64,000 nucleotides of DNA from Asterella californica (taxonomy: Eukaryota > Streptophyta > Marchantiopsida > Marchantiales > Aytoniaceae), in contig JAYKYS010000006.1 in the NCBI GenBank assembly GCA_036924285.1, positions 23,906,001 to 23,970,000 of the forward strand. Reading direction: 5' to 3'. Positions 54,308 to 64,000 of the stretch are shown here, one piece after another (positions within the stretch are counted from its first letter, which is position 1; each line of letters opens with the position of its first letter). Under the pieces are notes generated by a model. That model made no database searches. It saw only the letters and a list, made by a program, of their open reading frames with translations, and was not told where the DNA came from. Made by a program: the position numbers and the translations under genes.

Positions 54308-56161
54308 TTGATCGTGGAGTTGAGTTCTAAGACGAAGAAGAAGATGGATCGGAAGAGCGGAAGCGCTGTTGGTGCTACCTCTACGGCTGCTGCATCTACG
54401 TCGACTGCAGCACCTCCTATAGCACCTACGACTACAGCGACATCTGCATCTGACCTCGACACGACTGAGATCCTGAAGACGCTTGCGGCCCTGGTCCAAC
54501 AGCATCCGATCGTTGGAGGGGGTGAGTTAAGATCTACCAAAGCTTTGCAAGCGATAGGTAATAGATGTGGAAGGTTTGAAGGTAGAGACATTTCTAGGTA
54601 TCTGCGTGAATACAGAGGAGAGATGGAGCTGGTTAGAGTTACGGATATAGAGATGATAACCAGTTTTGAGTTAGCTGTAATCCCTGAGTTGCGGGACCAA
54701 GTTAGGGATGTACAGAGAAGAAATCTAGGTGTCTGGATGAGTTTCGAGCGATCTCTTCGAGAGGAGTTTCTTGAAGAAGATTCAGAGAGAGTCACTAGGA
54801 GAACATTTCTGGACTGGGTTGAGCAGCAACCTGGTCGTATGATAAGTCTGAATGAGATGTTGAGAGAGTTTGATCGGAGATACCGACAACTCTCAACTCT
54901 AGAGCGCATAACTCTAGATGCTAGGAGAACTGAACTTTTTCTGCAAGCTACCGATGATGCTACGGCAGATCGGTTATGCTTTATGTTGACCGATCGATCT
55001 GCTAAAGGAGGAGTTACTACTGATTGGGGAAGAGTCGAGGATGCTGTTGCTGTACTAACGAGGCAGAGGAGGGGAAGAGTGGCTGTGGGAGGACGTCCGC
55101 TTGCAGAAGTTACCGCTCAACCTCGCACTGCTCCTCCAGTACAGCAACCTCCGGCTCCTGCTCCCAGACTTGCTGTCCCGGCTGCAGTACCTTTGAGGCC
55201 AGTTGTGCCAGTTCGTGCACAAAGGGCACCGGTTCAGAGACCTGCAGAGAACCATGGACAGCAGAACCAGATCGAAGATCTGATTCGGCAGATGAGAGAA
55301 CTGAAGGTGGAGCTAGCTGGATTGCAGAGAGAGCAGCCGCCGGCGCTTGCTGCTGCACGTCCAGGAGGTGCTCCTGTTCGTAGATGTATCTGGTGTGACA
55401 GTCAAGATCATTTCCGAGGGGACTGTCAAGAGCTCACGGCTGCTCTGCGAGATGGTGTGGTTCGCTACCAGAACGGTAGGCTACACCTTTCTTCTACTGG
55501 AGAGCCGTTAAGCACGCAGTTTGGACGAGGAGGCATGAGAAGTTTACCTCAGATTACAGCTGCTGCGACTGTACATGCATTGATGGCACCACCGGTAAAT
55601 CCTGATGTATATGCCGGACACATTGAGGTTTCTTCTAGTCCTACGTTGCTAGATAGGACTGCTGAGAAGAGTATTGCTCTTGTTCCTTCTGAAGTACTGA
55701 AGAGAGGAGCAGAAACTATACGTAGGGTCACAGGGTGGAGAGATCCTGTTGATGCTGCGTCTATCAAAGCATTCTTGGACGTGGATAGACACGTTCACTG
55801 GCAGGATGCTTCTGTAGAGGAGAAGAGGCGACGAGAAGCCTCTGAACTTGATACTGGAGTTCCAGAGAAGACAGGAGATAGACGGAGAGTCACAAGGAGA
55901 CGAGCAGCCCCTCCAGAAGACGTCCCATCTACTTCTGCAGCTCCTCCACCTGCACCAGGTCCGATGGAGGACGTGCAGAGATCCCAGCAGGAGCCAACGA
56001 CTGCTGGGAGACGGTTCACTGCCCAAGAGAAAGGGAAAGGACCGGGATATCGGCTTCTACGGATCTCAAGAGCATCTTGGAGCAGAGAATACTTGACGCG
56101 CGAATCGAGTTTTCTCTTCGGGAGGTTCTTGGTATTGCGAAGAGGGAGTTTCACGAGCTGA
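54308..56161 (+). pseudogene. A5 gag, frameshifted before the protease
   Basis: The 617-codon frame may start at 54308 or at the Met of MDRKSG (54344). It has an Ala/Thr-rich N-terminus, the gag core (RCGRFEGRDISRYLREY, matching A1), a Pro/Ala-rich linker (QPPAPAPRLAVPAAVPLRP) and the zinc knuckle CIWCDSQDHFRGDC. After GKGPGY (about 56050) it leaves the true frame: the expected continuation, EQRILDARIEFSLREVLGIA, is in the frame 56077-56568. Comparison with A1 suggests loss of about 13-14 bases there. Confidence 0.85.
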
Positions 56162-56866
56162 TCATCGACATCATCAAGCGGAAGAGACAGGTGATGTCCG
56201 AGCAAGTAGAAAGTCAGATGATAGATGTTATAGGAGCTTCTGTGAATGATGCGGAGTTCGGCAAGGTGCATTTTCAGGAGGCTGATGATACAGAGTATCA
56301 GCAAGAAGCGTTGGTTGCTGGTACCAACACTGCTGAGTTTGATGATGATGAAGCTGGCGATGAGAGTCCAGCTACTGATAGCGACTTCAGAAAGAGACAC
56401 TGGGCTCGTGCTACGACGGCTACACGAGTTCGTCTCGGAAGTCTTGAACCTGTTGCTGCGTTAGTTGATCACGGTTCAGAGATCAACATCATGTCACGAG
56501 AAGTGTACGAGAGAGGACAGTGGCCTATCGAACTGAACCATGGTTGGGTGCTACGAGCTGCACGGTGAGTTATACGGCGCTTGTCCCAACGTGAGAGTGA
56601 AGCTGGGTGATGTGGAGGTAGATCAGCACTTCTTCGTGCAGTCTTCTGCTTCTTATCCTGTGATTCTTGGTCAGCCTTATATCACCGCAGTTAGAATGGA
56701 GACGAAGGTGATGGACGACGGATCTCACTATGCTAGGATTCGTAGTCCAGATGATAGACGTTCTGTGCAGTTTTTGACCGTTCGTACAAACCACGAACGA
56801 AACAGACAGACTCTGAGAGATTCTCCTATCTGTAGGAGCAAGGATTTTCTGAAACCACTCTTGTAG
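56077..56866 (+). pseudogene. A5 protease region, two frames
   Basis: The frame 56077-56568 carries LREVLGIAKREFHELIIDII and the retropepsin active site ALVDHGSEINIMS (DHG, as in A1). It ends at HGWVLRAAR. The protein resumes in another frame at about 56562 with GELYGACPNVRVKLGDVEVD, ILGQPYITAVRMETKV and FLTVRTNHERNR, ending at 56866. A short deletion near 56565 explains the break. Confidence 0.8.
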
Positions 56867-56884
56867 GACGGGATATCAAGAGTG
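56842..56884 (+). promoter_or_regulatory. Candidate -1 ribosomal frameshift signal, A5 gag-pro/pol junction
   Basis: gag-pro reads AAG GAT TTT CTG: the heptamer G GAT TTT is 56842-56848. After a 7-nt spacer, CACTCTTG (56856-56863) pairs perfectly with CAAGAGTG (56877-56884) around a 13-nt loop. The gag-pro stop (56864-56866) is in the loop. The -1 frame is open from 56836 into pol. The same arrangement is in A1. Confidence 0.65.
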
Positions 56885-56901
56885 ATGGATCTGATACTAC
56901 T

Positions 56902-59900
56902 ATGATCCCGCTTGAGCAGCCTGTGGGATCACAACTGACTGATGAAGAGGTTGCTCAAGATTCTGAAAGCTGCTACACTGTACATAGTTGGAAATCTGGT
57001 TTGATGACTTTCGGTTCTGATGATTGGAGTGAGTTCACGCGAGTAGAGGATTTGACTGAGAAGAGTAGAAGGCTGATGGAGAGGTGTGCAGCAAATCTGC
57101 GCTGTACAGGAGTTCTAGAAGAAGGTGAGATAATTTCTGGTGTTTACGAGGAGTTTGTAGGTGTACAGTCTTTTGTTCGTTGGCTGGATGATGTAGATAG
57201 GTTGAAGGAGCAGATGGGAGGAAGGGTGGTGATCCTCATCCACTCTCGTAAAGTCTATGAGGAGGTTGTCTCGTGCTTACAATCTCGTCCTCATCCGAGA
57301 CTGGAGAGTGGATGGAAGGATGCAATCTGCTGGTGTGGCTCTCGTGAAGAAGCAGAGGTTCACACCAAATACAAAACTGTAGCGAAGAAGGTGAAACCAG
57401 TGGCCACCCAGTTACCTGTTGATTCACGACAGCAGATGGAGTTAGCGGCCACTGAGCCTGTACTGAGAGATCCTAGACAGATAGGACACGAGTTTACTCA
57501 AGAGACACTCGAGCAGCTCCAGATAGGAGGGGGTGGCTTCTTGACTGAAGTGGAGAAACGAGCTTTTGAGCAGATGATAGTTAGCCATGGTAAGGCATTT
57601 TCTTTCTCAGCTGGAGAGATTGGTTGTGTGGATCCTAGTGTGATAGCTCCGATGGTTATCTTCACTGTTCCTCACGTACCTTGGGACTTGAAGCCGATTC
57701 CAGTCCCTCGTGCCTTGCTACCGAAGGTTATCGAGTTACTGAAGGAGAGGATGCGGATGGGTATTCTTGAACCATCTATGGCTCTGTACTCTAGCCGGTG
57801 GTTCACAGTACCTAAGAAGACAGGAGCCTTACGCTTCATCCAAGACTTACAGCCTGCTAACAACATCACGATTCGAAATGTTGGAACAGGACCTGTGGTT
57901 GATGAAGTAGCCGAGGCATTTGCTGGAAGATCTATCTATTCTATTGGAGATCTGTTTTCAAGTTATGATCAGTTTCAGCTTGCTTTGGAGAGTAGAGACT
58001 TGACTACCATGCGTACACCTTTGGGATTGATGCGGATGTGTACTCTTCCTCATGGTGCGACAAACTCAGTAGCTCATATGCAAAACGCGATGCATAAAGT
58101 GTTACGAGAGTTTGTACCTGAGGTTACTATCCCATTTCTTGATGATATCCCCATGAAAGGCTGTCCGGTGGAGGACAAGGACGAGACTATGACTGCTGAT
58201 GGTTGCAGAAAGTTCGTTGCAGACCACATCCGAGATGTGGAGAAGGTTCTGATGCGCTTGGAAGAGGTACACCTCACTCTGTCAGGTACCAAATCTCGTT
58301 TTGGAATGTCAGAGATTGTGGTGGTTGGTCACTTATGCGGTACTTTTGGAAGACGGCCGAACCCAGAGAAGGTAGATGCTATAGCAAGGATAGCAGACTG
58401 TACCAACATCACTGAGGTTCGACGATTCTTAGGAGCTTGTGTGTTCTTTCGTGTGAGTATTCCTCATTATGCACACATTGCCGAGCCTCTGTATGCACTT
58501 CTGAGAAAAGGGAAGAGGTTTACTTGGCGGCAAGAACATCACGAGACGATGGAGCAGCTGAAAGAGATTCTGAAGTCTCCACCTGTACTAAGGAGACTTA
58601 ACTACGAGAGCGGAAGACCTATCATACTGACTGTTGACACGAGTCCAAAGGCGATTGGATGGGCAGTCGGTCAAGAAGATGCAGAAGGCGTGCTGTTTGT
58701 TTCAAGGTTTGGAGCTCAGATCTTAACAGATAGACAACGTAACTATCCTCAAGTGAAGCGTGAGTTGTGGAGAGCTGTTACTGCTATGAAGGTAGATCGA
58801 GAGTTCTTGATAGGTGCCCGTGTGATAGTAGAAACAGATTGTTTGCCTTTGCTAGGTATGATAGCAAACTGTAATACTCCAGACATAGCAATGCTACGAT
58901 GGATTGCTTATATCCGGAGTATGAACCCTGAGCTGAAGCATATAGCAGGAAAGGATAATCCTGTTGCAGACATGTTATCTAAGGCTTGCTATACAGATGA
59001 AGAAGAGATGATTACTGAAGTCGAAGATGAGGAGAAGAGAGACGTTTGGTGCCAAGTTGGTCAGCAGACTTCAGACTTGGAACCACTGCCGTTCCACGAG
59101 GAGTTCTACACGGAAAAGTTTCGCGATATTGGCTATTATCTGAGTTTATTATGCAGAAGAGAAGGATGGAGTGATGCAGAGTTCAAGGAGATCAGAAGAA
59201 AAGCGTACGGTTACCTCCTACGTGAAGGTTATCTGTGGAAACGTCCGAAGAGAAGAGATGGGATGCTTACTAGAGTGGTGGATGATCAACCGATGAAGCT
59301 GAATCTGCTGAAGGAGTTTCATGACACCTTGTGGGCTGGACACCGTGGGGTCTGGGCTACGTACACGAAGATGAAGGAGCGATACTGGTGGAAGGGTTTG
59401 TATCAAGACGTAGTGGATTTTGTCGGGTCGTGTCTGCACTGCCAATTCTACTCTAAAGTTCGTTACAGAGATGGACTTGTACCTACCTACCCACCTAATA
59501 TTCATTTTTCGTGGGTCCTTGATCTTGTGATGATGCCGCCGGGACTGTGGGGGATGCGCTACTTGGTGTTAGCTCGAGAAGATCTCTCCAACTACGTGGA
59601 GCGACGAGCACTGCGAACGAAGACTACAGAGAACATATGTAGATTCGTGCTGGAAGACATTATCTGTCGTTATGGATCTGTTGGAAGACTACGAGCAGAT
59701 AGGGGTGAGCTGAGAGGTGCAGAAGCAAAGGAGTTCTTTGCTCGTTATGGAGTAAAGCTTCGACTTACTACTGCCATGAATCCAGAAGGGATTGGTAAGA
59801 GTGAGCGAGGACACCCTTCTATTGTTCACGCTTTAGTGAAAGCATGTGATGGTAGGCCTAGAGAATGGCCGAGACTACTTCCATTTGCTTTATGGGCTGA

Positions 59901-60501
59901 TAGAACCACACACTGTACCACGACTGGTTATATGCCAGTTGAGCTTATGTTGGAGCAGAAGCCGATTATGCATGCTGAGGAGGACTTTCCTACGTGGGCT
60001 ACGCTACCGTGGGAAGATGGTATAGATCATACTTCACTCCTTGCTTTACGAACTAGGCAGTTGGAGCGAAGGGAGGAGGATCTTGCTGAGGCGCAAGAGA
60101 AGCTGAAGGTGGCTCGAGTCAGAAACAAAGAGCGTTTCGACAAGACTCACCGACTACGACCAAAGCCAATACGTGTTGGTGATTGGGTTCTGGTGTATGA
60201 TAGCACGCTGGAGAACCAGCATTCTACACTTCGTAAGTTCTCGCGAAGATGGTTTGGGCCTTATGTTGTGTTAGATGTTTACGAGAATGCCACTTATAGT
60301 TTACGTGAGCTGGATGGTACTCCTTTGAAACTATCTGTGGCTGGCAAACGAGTGAAGTTGTTCAAACAACGTGGAGGATCAGTAGATTTGTTCAACTTTT
60401 TGGAGTCTGAACGGAAGGAGACAAGAGATGAAGACGCCCCGGCTACTGAAGAGGTTGAGACGGAGGGGAGTGATGAGGATGATGAGACGATAGAAGGATG
60501 A
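56902..60501 (+). CDS. Ty3/gypsy pol: reverse transcriptase, RNase H, integrase (element A5), intact
   Basis: A single frame of 1199 codons from the first ATG; the -1 frame itself opens at 56836, upstream. An N-terminal spacer (1-245) has no recognised domain and ends in HGKAFSF. Reverse transcriptase (about 250-500) shows SSRWFTVPKK, FSSYDQFQL and FLDDIPMKG. RNase H (about 565-690) shows TVDTSPKAIGWAVG, KREL, ETDCLPLLG and AGKDNPVADMLS. Integrase has HDTLWAGH ... CLHCQFY, WVLDLVMMP, RADRGEL and KSERG, then GDWVLVYD. The tail is acidic (EGSDEDDETIEG). It is the best-kept polymerase in the window, next to a damaged gag-pro. Confidence 0.93.
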   Translation: MIPLEQPVGSQLTDEEVAQDSESCYTVHSWKSGLMTFGSDDWSEFTRVEDLTEKSRRLMERCAANLRCTGVLEEGEIISGVYEEFVGVQSFVRWLDDVDRLKEQMGGRVVILIHSRKVYEEVVSCLQSRPHPRLESGWKDAICWCGSREEAEVHTKYKTVAKKVKPVATQLPVDSRQQMELAATEPVLRDPRQIGHEFTQETLEQLQIGGGGFLTEVEKRAFEQMIVSHGKAFSFSAGEIGCVDPSVIAPMVIFTVPHVPWDLKPIPVPRALLPKVIELLKERMRMGILEPSMALYSSRWFTVPKKTGALRFIQDLQPANNITIRNVGTGPVVDEVAEAFAGRSIYSIGDLFSSYDQFQLALESRDLTTMRTPLGLMRMCTLPHGATNSVAHMQNAMHKVLREFVPEVTIPFLDDIPMKGCPVEDKDETMTADGCRKFVADHIRDVEKVLMRLEEVHLTLSGTKSRFGMSEIVVVGHLCGTFGRRPNPEKVDAIARIADCTNITEVRRFLGACVFFRVSIPHYAHIAEPLYALLRKGKRFTWRQEHHETMEQLKEILKSPPVLRRLNYESGRPIILTVDTSPKAIGWAVGQEDAEGVLFVSRFGAQILTDRQRNYPQVKRELWRAVTAMKVDREFLIGARVIVETDCLPLLGMIANCNTPDIAMLRWIAYIRSMNPELKHIAGKDNPVADMLSKACYTDEEEMITEVEDEEKRDVWCQVGQQTSDLEPLPFHEEFYTEKFRDIGYYLSLLCRREGWSDAEFKEIRRKAYGYLLREGYLWKRPKRRDGMLTRVVDDQPMKLNLLKEFHDTLWAGHRGVWATYTKMKERYWWKGLYQDVVDFVGSCLHCQFYSKVRYRDGLVPTYPPNIHFSWVLDLVMMPPGLWGMRYLVLAREDLSNYVERRALRTKTTENICRFVLEDIICRYGSVGRLRADRGELRGAEAKEFFARYGVKLRLTTAMNPEGIGKSERGHPSIVHALVKACDGRPREWPRLLPFALWADRTTHCTTTGYMPVELMLEQKPIMHAEEDFPTWATLPWEDGIDHTSLLALRTRQLERREEDLAEAQEKLKVARVRNKERFDKTHRLRPKPIRVGDWVLVYDSTLENQHSTLRKFSRRWFGPYVVLDVYENATYSLRELDGTPLKLSVAGKRVKLFKQRGGSVDLFNFLESERKETRDEDAPATEEVETEGSDEDDETIEG

Positions 60502-60535
60502 AGAGGTTGGCACATGCCAGAGGATGTGCAGGTTT

Positions 60536-60570
60536 GGAGGGGGTGGATTGGAATAATTCACATCACGACA
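60536..60570 (+). repeat. A5 polypurine tract and 23-bp LTR remnant
   Basis: GGAGGGGGTGGA (60536-60547) is the polypurine tract. The following 23 bases end CATCACGACA (60570), then ACGG. Read on the minus strand they equal the start of the long-head LTR (TGTCGTGATGTGAATTATTC). So either the LTR of A5 was nearly wholly deleted, or a minus-strand LTR head abuts the tract. Confidence 0.55.
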
Positions 60571-60574
60571 ACGG

Positions 60575-60903
60575 AAGCGGAAGCTTCCGCTTATACTTGA
60601 TGTCCATCTTCTTAGTACTACGGAGGTTGGACTCCAGAGCTTCCACCCTCTGCTTCTGCGCTTCTTATTGCTGGATCAAAGTCCGAAGACCAAATCCAAG
60701 TTGAAGAGACTTCTCTTGAGCTCTAGCTCCAACATCTCCATGGCTGGCTGGATCTCGGCACTGAGAAGGCCCTGAACTCTTCCAATCTTCTCCGTGCGGA
60801 AGCCAAGTTCATGCTGACATACTAATCCACGGAATCTTCTCTGTCTTCTTGCAGTTCCTCGACCTCTTCCACCATGGTTGTTCTCTCCTCCTGTGGTGCC
60901 CAC
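60575..60903 (-). pseudogene. Unassigned minus-strand coding fragment
   Basis: A 75-codon frame (60903-60676) with GLVCQHELGFRTEKIGRVQG and EIQPAMEMLELELKRSLFNL, continuing past a stop as EAQKQRVEALESNLRSTKKM. It looks like a helical or coiled-coil protein. The base composition (GAAGA, CTTCC) is like family B, so it may be a B accessory or gag fragment. No family was recognised. Confidence 0.35.
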
Positions 60904-61099
60904 AAATTACAGGATTCACGAATTTTAAAATTTTTTAAAATTAATAACTTGTTTGTATAACTAAAGAAGCGTTGTTACTTAAGATCACTGCTTCCTTAGA
61001 AGGAAGATGATCTTATGAGCTTTTTAATAAGAAGTTGACTTCTTCGGAAGACGACCGTCTTCCGGGAAGCGTCTTCTCAGTTGCGTCTTCGGAAGACGG

Positions 61100-62472
61100 T
61101 GTCGGAGTGTGATCCGTCTACCTAGGAAAGCGCCGGGCTTCTGGCTGTGGTTGTTTACTCAAGAGGTTGGCTTTCAGGTCACAACAGGAGCTATAAACAC
61201 TCACACATGAGTGTAGGATCCTCTGATATGCTCAAAAAGCGAAATTTAAGTCTCACTGGTAGTAATAGACTTAGGCGGCGAACTTTGACACTCAAAGAGA
61301 GGAAAACTATGAAGGTTTAGACTTCTAAACTTCCCCTACATGTAAATGAGGCACTACTGAACACACACACGAAGTTTCAGCCTGAGATTGAATTCTAGCA
61401 CTGAGATGTTGACAGAAAAGTTCTGAATAAGAGAATTATGACAATTTCTGGTACCTAGATAGCTATTCTGACCTAGAATAGAGAATTGGCTCGATGAATT
61501 TCAAATCTTCTCACAATATTTGAAGTCTACAGGATGCTGAACATCCCTGTGAAGTTGGGACTCCTGAATGTACACAGAACTCCAGATCTCCTTCTTTGAA
61601 GTCGCTGCTCTAGATTAAGAGCTTTTCAGACCCCCTCTGCTTCAGCGGCCGCCCTGAATTATTCAGTTACTCAAATGATTCGAAACTTTTTGGACAGTCG
61701 TAGCCCTCCTGACATTGAACGCAACCACGAAGTTTTGAAGTGATTTCCTCAATTCTGCTGCAATTGGCACCGAAAACCCCAAAATCAACAAAAGTGACGC
61801 AGTTTTGGCACAATCCGAACTTCAATTGGGCATAACTCCTTGTTTATTGATCCAAATCGAGCAAAAATTTCACTGACAGTGCTTGGCACGACGAGCTCTC
61901 TCTTCCTGTGTTCTCAGATTTCGAAGATACCTCACCAATTGCTCGAACTCTCCTCTAGAGCTCTATTTCTAAACTTAGAGTTTTACAAAAGACAAAAATG
62001 GACCAATGGGAGTTCATAGCTCCACTTGACTGTCCTTTTGTGCCTTAAACTACCTGGTTACTTATCTACACTCATAAGCTACCACGTCAAGCCCCCTAGA
62101 GTGCCAGCGTAAAACTTAAACTACCTAAAACGACACATAGCCCCGAAAAATAACTTAGATTAGCTAGAAAGCGTGCATGGGCGACAAGTAAGTACAACCC
62201 ATGAGCCCAAACCCCTATCAGCATGGAAACCCTAAGTTATGTACATTGAACGTCATAGACAAGTAAGAAGTCACTTGCACAAGCGCACAAATGCTTGAAC
62301 AAGATAACTAACATACTATCAGCCTACTAGGACTCAAAATAGTGTTAACACCGTATGCAAAGGTGTCAAACATATACATAAAGGACTAGAAGTAGTATGA
62401 GCTAACTTCTAGAACTACTAAACCTAAGCGTCGGAGTAGAAGTCAAGCATGTAAACGCCAAATGACGCGACA
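61100..62472 (-). repeat. Solo LTR (A2 type) with 4-bp duplication ACGG
   Basis: On the plus strand it runs TGTCGGAGTG ... GACGCGACA, 1373 bp. It is the reverse complement of the 1292-2573 type with both ends shared. ACGG flanks it on both sides (61096-61099 and 62473-62476). The sequence on both sides is GGAAGAC-rich B-family sequence, so it inserted into a B element. Confidence 0.85.
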
Positions 62473-64000
62473 ACGGGAAGACGGCCGAAGACGGGAAGAC
62501 GGCGGAAGACATCCATCTTCCGGAAGACAGCGACCGTGAAGACCTAACCATGAATTTCCAGGTAAAGGAGTAGGTGTACCTACTAGGTAACACCAAGGTG
62601 GTAGGTAGGTCGGGTAAGTCACCTAAGGTCGAAACCCCTAATCTGCGGGGAAGATGCGCAGGAAGCGCATTAGCGCATTCCAACTTCTCGCAGCAAGCAC
62701 TTCTTGAGAAGATCGATTTCAGAGGGTGAGATTCGAGTGAGGAGGCAGCAAGGTGGAATTGAGTGAGGATAGGATCGATTAGAAGCCGGAAGCAAGACGA
62801 GGTCGAATTGCTGAAGCGCAGGAAGCGTATTGAGTGAAGAGCGTTTCCTGTGAACCTCTCGGAAGCTGACATTGGAAGCAGCTGAGTGGAATCGGAGGTG
62901 GACGACTTAATCGATTGAGGCGTAGACAGGAGCTGACGACGGAAGCCGCTCAGTGGGATCGCATTGGAGCTGGGACCAGAGCCAGAAGCGCGCGGAAGGT
63001 CGAAGACAACTCGGGAAGCAGACAGAAGATTGTAGAGGTTCTTCCCATGTTCTTTTCCCCTCCCACTGCTTCTCGCCTTTGCTTGGTATCCCCCGCGCTT
63101 CCCCGGTTGGTTGCAGGCAGCCTGATCGATTACCCCCATCCCCATTTTTCCTTTTGAGACATTGGGTGCGGAAGCGCTGCCCAATTTCTGTTAGTCATCT
63201 TCCTACTTCTTCCTGAGTTCAATTCGAGCTTCCCTACCCCTCGTCCTCAAATTGACGATCCCATCTATCAATTTCCCTATCCTACTACCCCTCTACCCCC
63301 GAAACCTTGAACAGAAGACGCTTCGGAAGATTGGAACATCTTCGGAAGACGCTTCTGAAACTTGATTGTCTTCGGAAGACTGTCTTCGGAAGTCGACTAT
63401 AACCAATTCGTATCAAGAGTGGATCTATGTTGCTTTTGTGTTAAGAGAGGCTTGGTACGAATCCTGAGTGGTGTGGTGAGTTCTTTATTATTTCGAGAAG
63501 TTGGAAGTCGGGAACCAGGCCTGTGCCTCCCGGTCTTCCAAGCTTCTCAACTCCACATCTTCCTCGAGAGACTAGAAGACTAAAAGGCTGGCAAAATGAG
63601 CGAGAAGACGTGAGGGTCCATTTCAGGTCTCTTCTATCCGACCCATAGCAGCCATTCCTTCTTCTTCCCAAACTTAGGAGAGAGTCGTGAGAAGACTTGC
63701 TGAATCTGGAGAGAATGGTCGAGGGTCATGTCTTCCCACCGAGCAGCAAGCTTCTTCTGAGTGCGTATGAGAGGTGAGAAGTTAGAAGAACAGAGTGCAA
63801 TTGTCTTGAGTCTGTTGTGAGGATAGACTGCGCGTAGGAAGACGAAGACAAGTGAGACCAGTGAAGGAAAGCCTGACTTCGGGAGGTCTTCCGAGAAAGA
63901 CATTGAATCGGAAACTGTCCTGGGTGTCTTCCTAGAGGCCACTGTCACCGCAGGAGCCCGCAACCATCTTCCGAACCTGTTATGCACTTTATGTTTCACG
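62473..64000 (+). other. Third copy (B3) of the B post-pol region, continues past the window
   Basis: About 1.5 kb match the reverse complement of 3690-5200 (for example ACCCCTAATCTGCGG at 62636 against 5033, and GAAGCTTGGAAGACCGGGAG, read on the minus strand, at about 63540 against 4130). GGAAGAC/GTCTTCC strings are frequent. No pol coding is seen at its left end. The minus frame 62402-63184 crosses from the LTR into this copy and is not a gene. Confidence 0.7.

Larger units (their letters stand above)
54308..60570 (+). mobile_element. Ty3/gypsy element A5, internal region
   Basis: gag (54308), protease (to 56866), pol (56902-60501), polypurine tract (60536-60547) and a 23-bp LTR remnant (60548-60570), then ACGG. 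Same family as A1 and A2. gag-pro has two small deletions; pol is open over 1199 codons. The 5' boundary is left of 54308 and is not determined. Confidence 0.85.

Noticed and set aside
62402..63184. 260-codon minus-strand frame
   Set aside because: It crosses from an LTR end into the B3 copy and runs antisense to the element; the similar stretch at 4406-4879 reflects DNA homology.

Overview
The window reads as a repeat-dominated stretch of a eukaryotic nuclear genome. One plausible host gene is visible; almost everything else is LTR retrotransposons, hAT DNA-transposon remains, solo LTRs, SINE-like units and decayed sequence. The style of the Ty3/gypsy proteins (FLDD reverse transcriptase, DHG protease, no chromodomain) together with a BTB protein suggests a non-seed land plant or streptophyte alga, perhaps a liverwort. 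That is inference; no species can be named from the sequence alone.

Layout. 1-2573: 3' end of a plus-strand Ty3/gypsy element (A2: integrase, polypurine tract, LTR). 2574-17435: a decayed minus-strand Ty3/gypsy element of a second family (B1). A complete minus-strand element (A1, 5266-15355: two 2.02-kb LTRs, gag-pro, pol) has inserted into its integrase gene. 17345-18660: C-terminal half of a hAT transposase. 18.7-26.8 kb: non-coding sequence with a pair of hairpins, a large inverted repeat, a solo LTR with target duplication and a SINE-like unit. 26.8-27.2 kb: a reverse transcriptase scrap. 27.9-36.3 kb: a hAT transposase split by a second B element (B2), which itself carries a 1.1-kb insertion. 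36.5-37.0 kb: an FCP1-like phosphatase fragment. 37.5-39.0 kb: another solo LTR. 43083-44852: the host-type BTB gene. 45-53 kb: AT-rich sequence with tandem repeats, an old A1-type LTR fragment and a hairpin. 54.3-60.6 kb: a plus-strand Ty3/gypsy element (A5) with a frameshifted gag-pro but an intact 1199-codon pol. 61.1-62.5 kb: another solo LTR. 62.5-64 kb: a third copy (B3) of the B post-pol region, inverted relative to 3.7-5.2 kb.

How the parts relate. A1 and A5 share one plan: gag with a CCHC knuckle, a DHG protease, then pol (RT, RNase H, integrase) in the -1 frame. At the gag-pro/pol junction both keep the heptamer G GAT TTT followed within 4-7 nt by a perfect stem, a strong candidate programmed -1 frameshift signal. 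Six LTR ends have a CG-centred tetranucleotide directly outside them, and for four of these both sides are visible and match, which points to a CpG-containing target preference. A1 has nearly identical LTRs and an intact target duplication, so it is young; B elements and hAT copies are old and mutually nested.
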